Source of the DNA: Dasypus novemcinctus
Taxonomy: Eukaryota; Chordata; Mammalia; Cingulata; Dasypodidae
NCBI RefSeq assembly: GCF_030445035.2
Contig: NC_080680.1
Location: 116,152,228 to 116,216,227, forward strand
Direction: 5' to 3'
DNA length: 64,000 bases
Positions within the stretch are counted from its first letter, which is position 1, and each line of letters begins with the position of its first letter. The notes under the pieces were generated by a model, which was not told where the DNA came from, made no database searches, and saw only the letters and a list, made by a program, of their open reading frames with translations. Both the position numbers and the translations under genes were made by a program. Of this stretch, positions 21,700 to 34,570 are shown one piece after another.

Positions 21700-23130
21700 G
21701 CTATGGTGGGTTGGTGCGTTGTTCTACATATTACTTGAAGTGTCATTCCTTCCCCCAGCATTTCTTTATCTCAGTTAGCATAACATAGTGAGCATAATAA
21801 AAAAGAATGTTCCCTGGCAGCTCAGCTAGCCATGGAACACTTTGAAGTTGAGGGAGGGGACTCACTGTCCATTATAAAGGACAAACTAATTGTGTATAGG
21901 TGAAGGGGCTGAGAGATTAAGGGAGTTCATTTATAAAATCGTGGTCTTTGGTGAGAATGAGTCATCCAGGAGGGGCACCTGAATTTAGAGTATGAAATTT
22001 ATTGGGTGGGAGTCACAGGTACAGATACAAAAAGTGAAAGAACGGCTTTAGCTGAGGAGAGCAGTTGGCCTCATCTGAAGCCTTCACGTACAACATATTT
22101 TGGGGTGGAAGTGAAAAGCGCAATCCAAGAGGAGGTGCGAATCTAACTCTCATGGCAGGAGAAGGTATGAGATGTGTACATTCAGAAACAGGGCGGAAGA
22201 GAATTTCTAGAACACTTTAATGTTTTTCCTCCCCTAGGGAATAGAGATTTAAAAAATGAGTCTCTATAGTCTTTTGGTGAAAGAAACGCAGATGACAAGG
22301 GAGCTCTTCCCAGATGGCCTTGGCTGTTTTCATTGAGGCATCATATGAGTTCTCCGCTGGGAGACAGTGGTCAGGGAGGGGATAAGCATGGTGCAGGAAC
22401 CCAGCATATGTGGACAGTCTTGGGCTGGCTTCCCACAGGAGAGGATGAAGATGAAACAAGCTAATATCAATATATTTAGTTATCTGAATCAACCAGTTCT
22501 AGCAACACTGGAAGTTGGAGGGGGACCCAGGGAATGGGGAGAGTGAGTGAAGTACTCTCTTCCAAGTGGCCTAACTTGAACGTGACCATACATAGTGGCC
22601 CATTGGCGACCCTGCGCTTCTACGGCTTAGTGGGTAGAGCGCACACATTTTGAACATCTCACCTATTCCAGACCAAATGTATGTATGTGAATACACATAT
22701 GTATATTTATTATTTGCATTGCGTATGGACAAAAGTATATATATATTCATTTAATTTACCTTAATTATATTATCCAACTTCACAAATTTCTTCAAAGGAA
22801 ATTCTTCTATCTTCCCTTCATCCTTGAGGAATGGAGGCTCAAAGGTAAAGAAAATGCTTCATGTCACAGCAATGACATTTTCTGGGTTCAAATCTACATA
22901 TGTTTAATATAAAGCTGTCTCTTTTGCTGACCACAAGGCACTGTCACTCACCTAATTAGTCTGTTGGTAATCCTATTGCTTTTTTCCCAGAAGTCTCTTT
23001 GGCATGAAAGAGAATACATTTTATTTTGCCTGTGTGACCACAATCCCTATGATTCTGCATTTGTGAATTGGAAGGTACCAAACAGTTCACAAGAACAAGA
23101 AAGTGATAATTTCCATGAATTTGCTCATTA
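21700..23130. repeat. Diverged duplicated segment, copy B
   Basis: Partner of 590-2115 in the same orientation. Shared landmarks in order: a TTGAGGGAGGGGAC-like start, TGGGAGTCACAGGT, GCTGAGGAGAGCAGT, TGTACATTCAGAAACA, GAATTTCTAGAA, an AATATCAATAT block and TTTTGCCTG. Copy B lacks the SINE of copy A. Confidence 0.7.
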
Positions 23131-23139
23131 TATTTAGTT

Positions 23140-24000
23140 CATAATAGTGAAATTATACAATCTTTGTCCTTTTGTGCCTGGCTTGCTCCACTCAACATAA
23201 TGCTCCCTCAACTTGCTTGGCACAGCAAGGAGAGTTGCCCTTCTCAGGTGTGCCCTCTGGTCCTTTTGGGCCCTCCCCAGGGATTTCCTCCTTACCTCTG
23301 CCTGTTCAGGGTGATCACCGTGTGTGGACCCTCCTCTCACTTCATTAAGCTGTCACCTCATACCATGCCTCCTGCCCGCTTCTTCCTCTGGCATGTAGCC
23401 ACTCCCTTTACTCTGCTCCTGTTCTGATACCTTCGGCTGGACAGCCTCCTTTTGCAGATGCCATCGTCCACCTGCGGTCAGGGACCCTCTGCATGGATAC
23501 CTTCTCATCCTACTTGAGCTTTGACAACCTGGGATGAGCCACCTATGTGGGGGGAGGGCCTTCTGACTCTGCATGGGGTCTTCCTACTTGTTGACCCTTC
23601 CTCACCCTACTCAGGCTCCAACACTTTATGCCCCCAAGTGAAGAAGCCCTCCATAACTTACTTGGACTTTTAAATCTTCTCCTCCCCCAATTCAGGCTCC
23701 AACACTCTGTACCAGTCAGCCCTCCTTGGTGGGATATGCCATTCTCTCCTTATTTAGGTTCTCATAACCTGGGCCAATGTCCTATGCAGACGCTCTCTTT
23801 ACCCAACTCAGACCCAGTATAGAACTCTGACCTGCTTCCCTGCATGGATGCCCTTCTCACCTTCTTACTTCACCTGGGGTTGGACAACCCACCATGAGGC
23901 TTACCCCAGCCTGGATGCTCAGCCCACCCCACTTGGCCTCCGACATCCCATACCACTCCTTAGTGGCTGTCCTCCTCATCCCATTTGGGTCCCAACATGA
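23140..24000. repeat. C-rich degenerate tandem tract, copy B
   Basis: Begins with antisense L1-like text (CTTTTGTGCCTGGCTTGCTCC), then loosely repeated units of about 50-80 bp: CAGGCTCCAACACTTTATGCC (near 23610), CAGGCTCCAACACTCTGTACC (near 23694), GGTTGGACAACCCACC (near 23875), GGCCTCCGACATCCCATACC (near 23936). Equivalent to 3660-4870. The ORFs here are repeat readings. Confidence 0.6.
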
Positions 24001-24171
24001 TTTTTAGTGGAATTGAGTTTACTTTATAGATTAATTTAAATACAATGCAAATAATATATATTAATATTGTTTGAATTACAATATTGGGAATATGTATTAT
24101 AATATAATTATAATTCTTATTAATATTTAAAATATTAAGTATCTTGCAAAAGAATATGTTATTTTCTATTT
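24001..24171. other. AT-rich spacer
   Basis: TAATATTA-rich sequence without a recognised element. Confidence 0.5.
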
Positions 24172-24521
24172 TTTTAAAAGATTTATTTATTTATTTATTT
24201 CTCTCCCCTTCCCTCCCCACCCCCTTGTCTGTTCTCTGTGTCTATTTTACTCTGTGTTCTTCTTTGTCTGCTTCTGTTGTTGTCAGTGGCATGGGAATCT
24301 GTGTTTCTTTTTGTTGTGTCATCTTGTTGTGTCAGTTCTCCGTGTGTGCTGTGCCATTCCTGGGCAGGCAGCACTTTCTTTCACACTGGGCGGCTCTCTT
24401 TACGGGGTGCACTTCTTGCACGTGGGCCACCTCCACATGGATCAAGGAGGCCTGGGGTTTAAACTGCGGACCTCCCATGTGGTAGACAGATGACCTAATC
24501 ACTGGGCCAAGTCCGCTTCCC
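24172..24521 (-). mobile_element. DAS-type SINE
   Basis: Antisense copy with an exact 13-bp target-site duplication TTATTTTCTATTT at 24159-24171 and 24522-24534. It is about 50 bp shorter than the 4266 copy because part of the GC-rich middle is missing. Confidence 0.93.
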
Positions 24522-24599
24522 TTATTTTCTATTTATGCAAGTTTATTTTTATAATTTTCAGTAAAGGTTTTCTATTTTCTTCATATAATTTTATATTTG

Positions 24600-26210
24600 C
24601 TTTTAAAATAAATTTTTATTTTGGGATAGGTTTAGATTTACAGAAAAGTTGTGGAGATAGTATAGGGAGTTTCCATACACCCTATACCAGTTTCTCCTAT
24701 TATTAAATATACCTCAATATAGTAAGTTACATGTGTCAGGATTAATGAATAAATATTGATGCATTATTATTAACTGAAGCCCATACTTTATTCATATATT
24801 TTGCCTGTTTTTAATTGGGGTTGTTTGTCTTTCATTGTTGAGTTCTCAGGTTTTTAAAAAATAGTTTGATATAAATCCTTTATCAGATATATACTTAGCA
24901 AATATTTTCTTCCAATCAGTGGCTTGTCTTTCCATTTTCTTGACAAAGTGTCTTATGCAGAACAAAGTTTTATTTTATTTGAATGAAACCCAACTTATCA
25001 TTTTTCTGTTTTATAGATGATGCTTTTGATATTGTATCTAAAAACTCATCACCAAACCTAAGCATATGTAAATTTTCTCCTATACTTTCTTCAAGAAGTT
25101 TTATAATTTTGCATTTTTAGGTGTGTGATTCACTTTGTTAATTTTTGTGTAAGACGTAAGGTCTGTGTCATATATGTTTCTGCATGTGGACATCCAGTTG
25201 TTCCAGAGCATTTGCTGAAAGGACTACCCTTTCTCCATTGAATTGCATTTGTGCCCTGTCAAAAATTATCCTCTATTTGTATGGATCTACTTCTGTGCTT
25301 TCTATCCTGTTCCACTGATCTATGTGCCTATTCTTTCACCAATACCCTGCCATGTTGATTAGTGTAGCTTTATAATAAGTCTTGAAATAAGGTTGTGTGA
25401 ATCCTTTAACTTTGTTCCTTTTCCAGTATTATTTTGGTTATTCAAGGACTTTTGCATCCTCCCATAAAATTTAGAATCCATTTTTTAATATATACAAAAC
25501 ATCTTGCTGGGATTTTGACTGGGATTGGGTTGAATCTATAGTTCAATTTGATAAGAGTTGACATCTTAACAATATTGAGTCTTCCCATCCATGAACACAG
25601 AATATCTCTCCATGAATTAAATCTTTGATTTCTTTAATGAGAGTTTTGCAGTTTTCTGTATATAGATCCTATAAATATTTTGTTAAAGTTATATCTAAGT
25701 ATTTAATTAGTTTGACTATTATTATAAAATTACATTGTTTTTTAAATTTCAAATTCTAACTTTTCATCATTGGTATGTAGGAAAACAATTGACTTTTATA
25801 TACTGACCTTGTAACTTATGACCTTGCTGTACTTCCTCATTAATTCTAATTATTTCCACCCAATCTTAGGTGGAAAGCATCCAGTTTCTCAACATTATCA
25901 AGCTGAGGAAGTTCCTCTCTATTCCTAGTTTTCTGAGAGTTTTTGTCATGAAAGAGTTTTGGCTTATGTCTAATACTTTTTCTGCATCAGTTGATATCAC
26001 ATGAATTTTATTCTTTATCCTGTTACTATGGTGGACCACACTGATTGCTTCTTGAATGTTGAAACTGCTTTGCATACTTTAGGTGGATCTCACTTGGTCA
26101 TGATGTGTAATTATTTTTATCAATTATTGGATTCTATTGGCTAATATTTTGTTGAGGATTTTCATGTTTATGTTCATGAGAAATGTTGGTTTGCAGTTTT
26201 TTTCCTTTTA
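24600..26210 (-). mobile_element. Antisense L1, 3' UTR and part of ORF2
   Basis: The L1 3' end (AGATTTACAGAAAAGTTGTG, TTTCCATACACCC) is followed by antisense ORF2 text (AAATATTTTCTTCCAATC, TCCATGAACACAGAATATCTC, CATCAGTTGATATCACATG). Several frames are closed. Part of the 3' UTR appears deleted near 24800. Confidence 0.8.
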
Positions 26211-27574
26211 ATTACTTTATCTTATTAGTCTGTGACAGCAATTGAGAGACATTCAAACATGTAAAGAATCAGAAATTTTATTAGTTATTCATCCTAAAAA
26301 TACTAGTTGAAGTATTTATAGCAATTATAAACCTTCCCAAGAGTAATTCAAGTATGGGGAAGTGATGATATGGAAGATATGGTGAGCAAAAAAAATCTCT
26401 GAACTATATAGTTAGACTAAATATTATTATGAGGTAAAAACATGAAAATGCTGAAATATGCATTATGCAAAACAATAATTAGAACAATTATATGTAAAAT
26501 TCCAGATTATTTCAGCAACTAGCAGGAAGGTAGAGTTGAAGATAGAGGATGGTATAGGTGATAGAAAGGGAAACATACACTTATGAAAAACTTTATCTTA
26601 TGCAAGCCTTACCAATTGAAAGGATTTTTTAAGGTTGATAGAAAAATATAGGTTCAAAAATTTTAATTTAAATATAAACCTGAAAAATTTGTCATAAAAA
26701 TTTCCTTTTGTTGATAATTTATATCCTTTTTTTGCTCAATATTATATCATAAATGTTTTTACACAAAGCACCAAATAATCAGGGTATATGTAATTTCTAA
26801 TGGTCATATAATATTCTAGTATATTTATAACTCAAAATTTATTTAATCTTTTTTCACATATTGGGAATCTACCTTCCTTTCAGTTTTTTACTATTATAAA
26901 TAATACCTAAGTAAAAATAACTTATTCATTAAGGGGAATGCTTCTATTTTATTTATTTTGAAATAATCCAAATCACTTCCATACTGAATTCTGAAAGTGA
27001 AGGAAAAGATAGCTAAATGTATACTTATACATACAGTCATACCAGTGAAATAGTCAAATTTGAGATCACTGGGTCTTAGACTGGAAATTACCTTAAAATG
27101 AACCTAGTTTTAACCCTCACAAGATGGCAGAAATCTGTCTACATCAGTGGTTGCTAATCACCCTACTTCTGCTCCAAATCCTCCCTCCTGGATGGAGCAC
27201 TTTATTTTGAGGCCACACAGGTTATTTTTGGACAATTTAATTTACTAAAAAGTTACATTCCACTGCATAGATATGGCTGTGACCATTCTTCCCTGTGGAA
27301 CAACAAAAAACATGTATATGCTCCTTTCCTATGACAACTTTTCAAGGATTTATAAGCTACAGTTTGTGTGTCTTCCTTGCTCCAGGTTATATAACCCTAT
27401 GTTCCTTCAGCCATTTCCCCACTTACTTTGTTAACATCATTATAAACGTGTTGTTGAAGAAATTGCTCAGGAATGTGAGGTTCTTTCTGGCAAATCAGGG
27501 GCCTTCTATGCGTTGTGCTTCTGGTTGCTGACTTTGCCTGGCTCTGCAGGGACCGAAGCCTTCTCTGTCATTTA
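26211..27574. other. Mostly unrecognised; weak L1-like patch
   Basis: 26690-26945 resembles late antisense L1 text (TTTTTTACTATTATAAATAATACC). The rest shows nothing recognisable. Confidence 0.35.
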
Positions 27575-27835
27575 GGAGGCAGAAGACTGAAGTTGTTAAG
27601 ATCATGGATTCTGGATTTAGACAGTCTGGTGTTGAGATGCAGATTTGTCAAGCAGTACCTCACGACCTTGGAGAAGTCACTGTACCTCTTTAAGTCTCTG
27701 TTTCCATGTCTGCAAAATGTGGAATATAAAAGTTCCTACCTGATATTGTTATTCTGAGAATTAATGAGGACATAAATACAGAACATTTTACATTGTTATG
27801 GATGCGTAATAGATAAACAATAAGAGTGCTTACTA
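27575..27835 (+). mobile_element. MIR SINE, near full length
   Basis: CCTTGGAGAAGTCACTGTACCTCTTTAAG, TCTGTTTCCATGTCTGCAAAATG, CTGAGAATTAATGAGGAC and a degraded end follow the MIR order in sense. Confidence 0.8.
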
Positions 27836-27879
27836 TTTTTATTATATTGACAATTTAAAATATGAATCTAGCTATGATA

Positions 27880-28085
27880 GAAAGAGAATGGTTTTGGAGT
27901 TGGGCACACATGGGCTAGAATCCTAGTTTTCTGACTGGTAGCATGGCAACTTTGTGTACTCTATTTAAGGTGTAAAATTGTTATTATAACTGTCTTGCAG
28001 AGCTGGTAGATGATAAGGGTTAAAGAGTGCTTATCATGGTTATTAACATTTAATAAGCACTCTGTAAAAGACACTTAACATTATT
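27880..28085 (+). mobile_element. MIR SINE
   Basis: A second sense MIR: GGCTAGAATCCTAGTTTTCTGAC, GGCAACTTTGTG, TTGCAGAGCTGGTAGATGATAAGGG, TTAATAAGCACTCTG. Confidence 0.65.
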
Positions 28086-28579
28086 ATATTTGATTATGAA
28101 TCTGCAAATCCATTGATGCTACAAATAATTGCTTTCTGCTGGTGTTGGTAAATAAAACAGAAATATAATCATTCTGGTTCAATATGAAGCTATAAAAATC
28201 AATAGAAAGAGTATCAAAATGAATTACTGCTATCCAAGTATGAAATCTATTTCTTAATAAGTTGGGGTAAATCATATGGATGGCTTATATGAGACAAAAA
28301 TATATCTTAATGAATTTGATTACACAAAGTTTTGACAAGTCATTTAAGAATTCCATCTAAATTAGAGGAGGCTCATGTTTTTGATAAGTGTATTCAAGTC
28401 AGTTTAATTCAGCAGGCACTTTCGCAGACCAAAAGGCCATGAGAGACACAAGGATGAGTAATTCACAGCTCTGATAAGACCGAGTTTCAGTTCAAATTCA
28501 TTCCCATTTTATGCATGTGCTATATCCTCTGAATGAGATATTCTTTTTCCAGCTCTTTACATGGACGGCTCTTTCTCAT
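28086..28579. other. No recognisable feature
   Basis: No repeat or coding signal recognised. Confidence 0.4.
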
Positions 28580-28885
28580 GGTCAAGTTTTAGATCAGATG
28601 TTAAGCCTTCTAAAAATCTTTCTCTTTGCCCACCTCAAATAAAGCAGTCCTCCCTGTCAGTCCCAACCCCCTTCTTTTGCATTATCCTCAGTTTTAGCAC
28701 TCTATTTCCCACTTTGCTTAGTCCTTCTCAAGTACTTTTATTTACCTGTATATTTATTTTAACCTGCCTCCATTTTTCAGAAAGTAAGTTTAATACAGGT
28801 AGAGACCTGACTGTGAGGTGCATCTCCAGTGTCTAGCACAGTTCTGGCACCCAGTAAGTGCTCAATAAACATTTGAATGACTAGA
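28580..28885 (+). mobile_element. L2 LINE 3' end
   Basis: Ends with TCTAGCACAGTTCTGGCAC, CAGTAAGTGCTCAATAAAC and ATTTGAATGACT, the characteristic L2 tail in sense orientation. Confidence 0.7.
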
Positions 28886-29785
28886 TGCGTGACTATGGTT
28901 AGAGTTCTCTCATGTAAACTGTCTATCTTTCTATTCAATGCTTATGACAAAATATAAAAAGACAATAATCATTAAAAAAGTCAGGACTGATAGCCTAGAA
29001 CCAGAATACAGTAGAGATTTCCATTAAAATTGGATCGATAAAACTGACTAAGGAATCATAATCGGTAGGGCACACACACTATTCCATGTAACAGAATAAA
29101 ATACTGGTCAGGATGTGAGAAAGTAAGAAGGTCTTACTTTCTACTCTTCGTCATCACTTTCCTACTCTGCTGTCACACGTCTGCATTCTAGTTCAGAAAT
29201 GAAAAATTAGAAATGAGCAGAAAAGAGTATAGCCACCATCTCTCATATGAGTATTAGTTTGACGTGGAATTAGAGCAAAAGCAATGTTTATATGGGTGCA
29301 TAAGATTGACATATCTTAAATCACATGCTTGTTTCAGAATCCAGGGAACCAGATAATCGTAGGTTTACGTTGGACCCTATCTTTGGAAATTATAATTAAC
29401 AATGTGGGAAACTGCCAAAATATCTAGTAAGCTTTTAAAAGACATTGAAATGTCATGTTTAACAGATATCTGCAACACTTACAAAGGAAGAAAAAACAGA
29501 CTGGAGTCAGGTTTCTTTTTGCAACACCAAAAGATAATAGAATATTGTTTATAGCATTTGATTTTGATGGAAAGTATTTTTGACCCAATAATTCTAATCC
29601 CAGTCAAACTGGCATTCTTTTCTTCTTTGAAAACAAGAAAAGGACATCTAAAACCAGCAGGGGTTTAGTAAATAAACCTGTGTCTATTTTTCAGAGAAAC
29701 TATTTAAAATTGAATACAGGTACATAAAGGGAATTGTACACCATGATTAAATATGGCTTATTGAAGGGATGTTAGGATAATTTTT
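28886..29785. other. No recognisable feature
   Basis: No repeat or coding signal recognised. Confidence 0.4.
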
Positions 29786-32700
29786 CTTTTTTAAAATTTA
29801 TTTTTAAGGAAGTTTTAGATGACCGAGATGCTACATAGAAAATACAGGGGATTCCCACATACCCCACCACCTCCTGCTCTCACATTTTCCCCTATTATTA
29901 ACATCTTACATGAGTGTGGTACATTTGTTACAACTGATGAACAAATATTGAAGCATTGTTACTAACCATGGTCTAGAGTTTACATCATGGTTTATACCTT
30001 GCACATTAGAATTGTATAGATTTTGACAAAATGTGTAATGTCCTGTTATTGCAAAATCATGCAGAACAATTCCAATGCCCTATGTTCCACCTATTCCTCT
30101 CTCCCTTCTCCTCCCCTCAGAACCCTTGGTAACCACTATCTTTATATCAATGTTACAAGTTCTTCTGTTACAAAAACAATAAATCTACTTTGGCCCATAG
30201 TTGCATTCCCCCCTTACGTTTATTCATTCCTGAATCTTGAGGATTTTGGGATGGTGATGCCCAATCTGCTTCAGATTAAGAGGGAGCTTAGATCTTATGG
30301 AGAAGATAGAAGGAATTGTTTTGCTTGCGGTTGTAGATACTCTTTTTGAGATGGGGGTTGTCCATCATCATCATCATCACCATTTAGTTAGTTGTCCTGG
30401 GTGAGTCCAAGGAACTGGAGAGTAGGTGCTGGCTGCAACTCTGCTGAAATTCAGGGTTCAACCAGCATATGAACAAACAAAAGACAAGTATCTGGAACAT
30501 ACATTTATTGGGCATGGTGCTAATTATAGGTTCAAATAAAAGGGGTAGAGAATCATGTGTAGGAAAATTATAGATGAGACTAACTTTGTTACAGTGGGGA
30601 ATATGTTATGATTAACCTATTGGTTACCACTGATGGGGTGCTAATTTCATGGGGTTGTGTGACTTGCCTATTTTGTCCAGATGTTTCTGGAGCCTTCAGG
30701 AGCATCCCTATTTGAGGTTTTGTTTACTGTGGCAGACAGTGAGATCCTCCTGAGATATGCACAAGTGTATCCTCTTGAATTACCTCCCAACTCACTTTAA
30801 AATGTCTTAGTCATAAACACTCTTTTGTATTTAACTTCTTCCTGTTTTGGTCAAGATCTTTTTCCAAATGTGTCACTGGTTGGCACTTGGTAATAATCCC
30901 TCGGTTCCAGGGAGATTCATCCCCAGGAGATATGTTCCATGCTGGGGGGAAGGTAGTGAGTTTATTTGCTGCGGTTGGCTTAGAAAGAGACCACATTTAA
31001 GCAGTAAGGAGGTTTTCAGGAAGTAACTTTTAGGAAGTAGATATTATTGGGCTAAATTTCAATTTTACAAGAATAAGTTTCATAAGTACAAGCATTAACA
31101 TCAAGGGCTTCATGTATTGGCATGTTGTCTTTTAACAGGCACTGCCTATGTATTCTAGAGATTCTTGACACTCTATTAGAGATCACAGGAATCCCCAGAA
31201 CGGGAATTTAATATTTTGTTGGTTATTGTCTGGGTCTCCACCCACTGAGATAATACCCAATAACCACATGAACACATTCATATTCCATAGAGGCATGTCT
31301 CAGATACACCTTTCACCACTGACACCCTGCAGCAGTGGCCCTCCCCTGCCATAGTTGCCAAAAGAACACTTCCACAATTGTATTTTCAGCCATAGTTCTG
31401 TGAGGAACTCTGCAGAGTTCCTTGAGCTCTATGGATACCCCAAGCCAACCTCCTCAACCCTGCTCACACTCACAGTCCAGCATTGTTGGCGCAATTGACA
31501 TCACTGCCCTACCATCACTGTCATTCACTGCCAAATCTCCCCCATCCACCTTATCATGTGTTCTTCCCAGACTGAGCATATTCCTACTCTCTACTTACAT
31601 TTTATCTCCTGGCAAACTATATTTCAGACTCTTCCTCTGTGAGTCTGCTCAATATCCTCATATCAGTGAAATCATGCCATATTTGTCCTTTAGTGACTGA
31701 CTTACTTCACTCAACATAAGCTCTTTAAGATTCATCTGTGTTGTTGCATAAGTCAATATTTCATTCCTTCTTACAGCTGAGTAGTAGTCTATTGTATGTA
31801 TATACACATTTTGTTTATCCATTCATCCATTGATGGATACTTGGGTTGCTTCCAACTTTTGGAAATTGTGAATAATGCTGCAATGAACATTGGTGTGCAA
31901 GTGTTTGCATCCTTGCTTTCAATTCTGGGTTTATTTATAGTAGTGGGATTGCTGGATCATTTGGCAATTCTATGTTACGTTTCCTGAGGAACTGCCAAAC
32001 TATCCTACACAATGGCTGCACCATTCTACATTCCCACAAGCAGTGGAGGAGTGTTCCTATTCTGGCACATTCTCTCCAACACTTGTAGTTATCTGTTTTT
32101 TAATAGCAGCCAATCTAATAGGTGTAAGATGATATCTCATTTTAGTTTTGATTTCCATTTTCCTAATAGGTTGTGATATTGAGCATGTTTTCATGTGCTT
32201 TTTGGTCATTTGTATTTCCTCTTTGGAAAAGTGTTTATTCAAATCTCTTGCCCATTTTTAAAAATGGGTTGTCTTTTTATATTTGAGATATAAGATTTCT
32301 TTATATATGCTGGTTATTAGGCTCTTTTCAGATACTTGGTTCCCAAATATTTTCTCTCATTGAGTAGGCTGCCTTTTCACTTTCTTGACAGTTCCTTTGA
32401 AGTGGAAAACTTTTTAATTATGAAAAGGTCTCATTTATCTATTTTTTCTTTCATTACTCATGCTTTGGGTATAAAATTTATGAAAACATTTCCTACTACC
32501 AGATGTCTAGATACTTTCCTACATTACCTTCTAGGAGCTTTATGTTCTCGCTCTTATATTTAGGTCTTTGATCCATCTTGAGTTAATTTTTGTATAGGGT
32601 GTGAGGTGGTGATCTTTCATTGTTTTGGATATGGATACCCATTTCTCAAATTCCCGTTTGTTGAAAAGACTATTCTGTTCCAGTTGAATGGGTATGATGT

Positions 32701-34066
32701 CCTAGTCAAATATCAGTTGGTAAAATATGCATAAGTTTTTATCTGAACTCTCAATACATTCCATTTGTTAGTACATATATTCTTTTGCCAATACCATGCA
32801 GTTTTGACCACTTTAGCTTTGTAGTATGATTTAAAGTCAGGTAGCATGATTTCTCTGATTTCATTTTTCCTTTTCAAGATGTTTTTGGCTATTCAGAGTC
32901 CCTTACCCTTTCAAATAAATTTGATAATTGGCTTCCCCACATCAGTAAAAAATGCTATTGGAACTTTTATAGGGATTGCATTGAATCTGTAAATAGATTT
33001 GAGTAAGATAAACATCTTCATGATATTTCATCTTCCAATCCATAAGCATGGAATATTCTTCCATTTATTTGGGTCTTCTTTGATTTCCTTTAGCACTGTT
33101 GTGTACTTTTCTATGTACAAGTTCTTTACATCCTTGGTTACATTTATTTTATTCCTAGATATTTGATTCATTTAATTGCAATTATAAATGGAATTTTTTC
33201 TTGATTTCCTTCTCAGATTGCTCATTATTAGTGTACAGAAATGATACTGATTTTTTTCGTATTGATCTTATATTCTATCACTTTACTGAACTTATTTATA
33301 AGTTCTAGAAGCTTTATTGTACATTTTTTGGAACTTTCTACATATAAGATCATGTCATCTGCAAATAGTGAAATTTTTACTTCTCTTTTCCAATTTGGAT
33401 GCTTTTTATTTCTTTTTCTTGCCTAAGTGCTCAAGCAAACACTTCTAAAATAATGTTAAATTACAGTGGTGACTGTGGACATCCTTATCTTGTTCCACAT
33501 CTTAAAGGAAAGCAGTTAGCCTTTCACCATTGAGTGTGATGTTAGCTGTGGGTTTTTCATATATGACTTCTATCATTTGAGGAAGTTTCCTTCTAATTCC
33601 ATCTTTTGAATGGTTTTTTTTTCAAGAAAGGATGCAGTATTTTGTTGAATGCCTTTCTGTGTTGATAGAGATGAATATGTGTTTTTTTCCCTTTGACCTG
33701 TTAATGTGCTGTATTACATTGATTGATTTTCTTATGTTGAACCATCCTTGCATACCTATGATAAAACCCACTCAGTAATGGTGTAAATTGGATTGATGTA
33801 TTGTTGAATTTGATTAGCAAGTATTTTGTTGAGGATTTTTGCATCTAAGTTCATTAGAGAGATTGGTCTGTAGTTTTCTTTTCTTCTAGCATCTTTATGT
33901 GCCTTTGTTATTAGGGTGATTTAGCATCATAAAATGAGTTATGTAGTGTTCTCTCCTCTTCAGTTTTTTGGAAGAGTATGAGCAGGATTGATATTAGTTC
34001 TTTCTGGAATGATTGGTAGAATTCACCTATGAAGCCATTTGGTCCTGGGCTTTTCTCGTTTGGGAG

Positions 34067-34094
34067 GTGGTTCTTGTTGCTTTTTAAAATAATA

Positions 34095-34127
<33 letters not shown>

Positions 34128-34570
34128 TACACGTATATAATTTTTTAAAAGATACTTAGATTACAAAAATGTTACACAGAAAATATAGGGATTCCCATTT
34201 GCCCCACTCCTCACACGTCCCACACCCTCCCACATAAACAACATCCTTCATTAATATGGAGCATTCATTGCAATTGATAAATGCATCTTGGGACATTGCC
34301 ACTGAATGTGGACAATAGTTCACATAGTAGTTTATACTCTCTTTCACACAGTTCTGCATGTTATGGGAAGATATAAAATGGCCTACATCTGTTGTTGCAA
34401 TGCCATTCAGGATAATACCCAAGTCCTGAAAGAGCCCCTGTATTACACCTGTTTTTCCCTCTCTCTGCCCCAGAGTCTCCAGTGGCCACTGCTTCCACAT
34501 CAATGTTGTAATTTCTTCCATTGCTAGAATCACAGATCTATAGTAGAATATCACTAAGTCCACTCTAGTT
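34067..34570 (-). mobile_element. L1 3' end nested in ORF2 of the older L1
   Basis: TTAGATTACAAAAATGTTAC, the C-rich GCCCCACTCCTCACACG and TCCACATCAATGTTGTAATTTC identify the lineage-specific L1 3' end in antisense. The host L1 text resumes after GTTTGGGAG, which occurs at 34058-34066 and 34571-34579 and is the probable target-site duplication. Confidence 0.8.
34096..34131 (+). repeat. Microsatellite (TA)n(CA)n
   Basis: ATATAT followed by ACACAC at the tail of the nested L1; it probably grew from the poly(A) tail. Confidence 0.85.

Noticed and set aside
22605-22650. Possible tRNA gene (GGCTTAGTGGGTAGAGCGC)
   Set aside because: An A-box-like arm is present but no B-box arm or tRNA fold follows; it lies in the diverged duplicated segment.
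33911-34132. Open frame with RT similarity as a live L1
   Set aside because: The surrounding ORF2 has many stops and is interrupted by another L1; only a relic.
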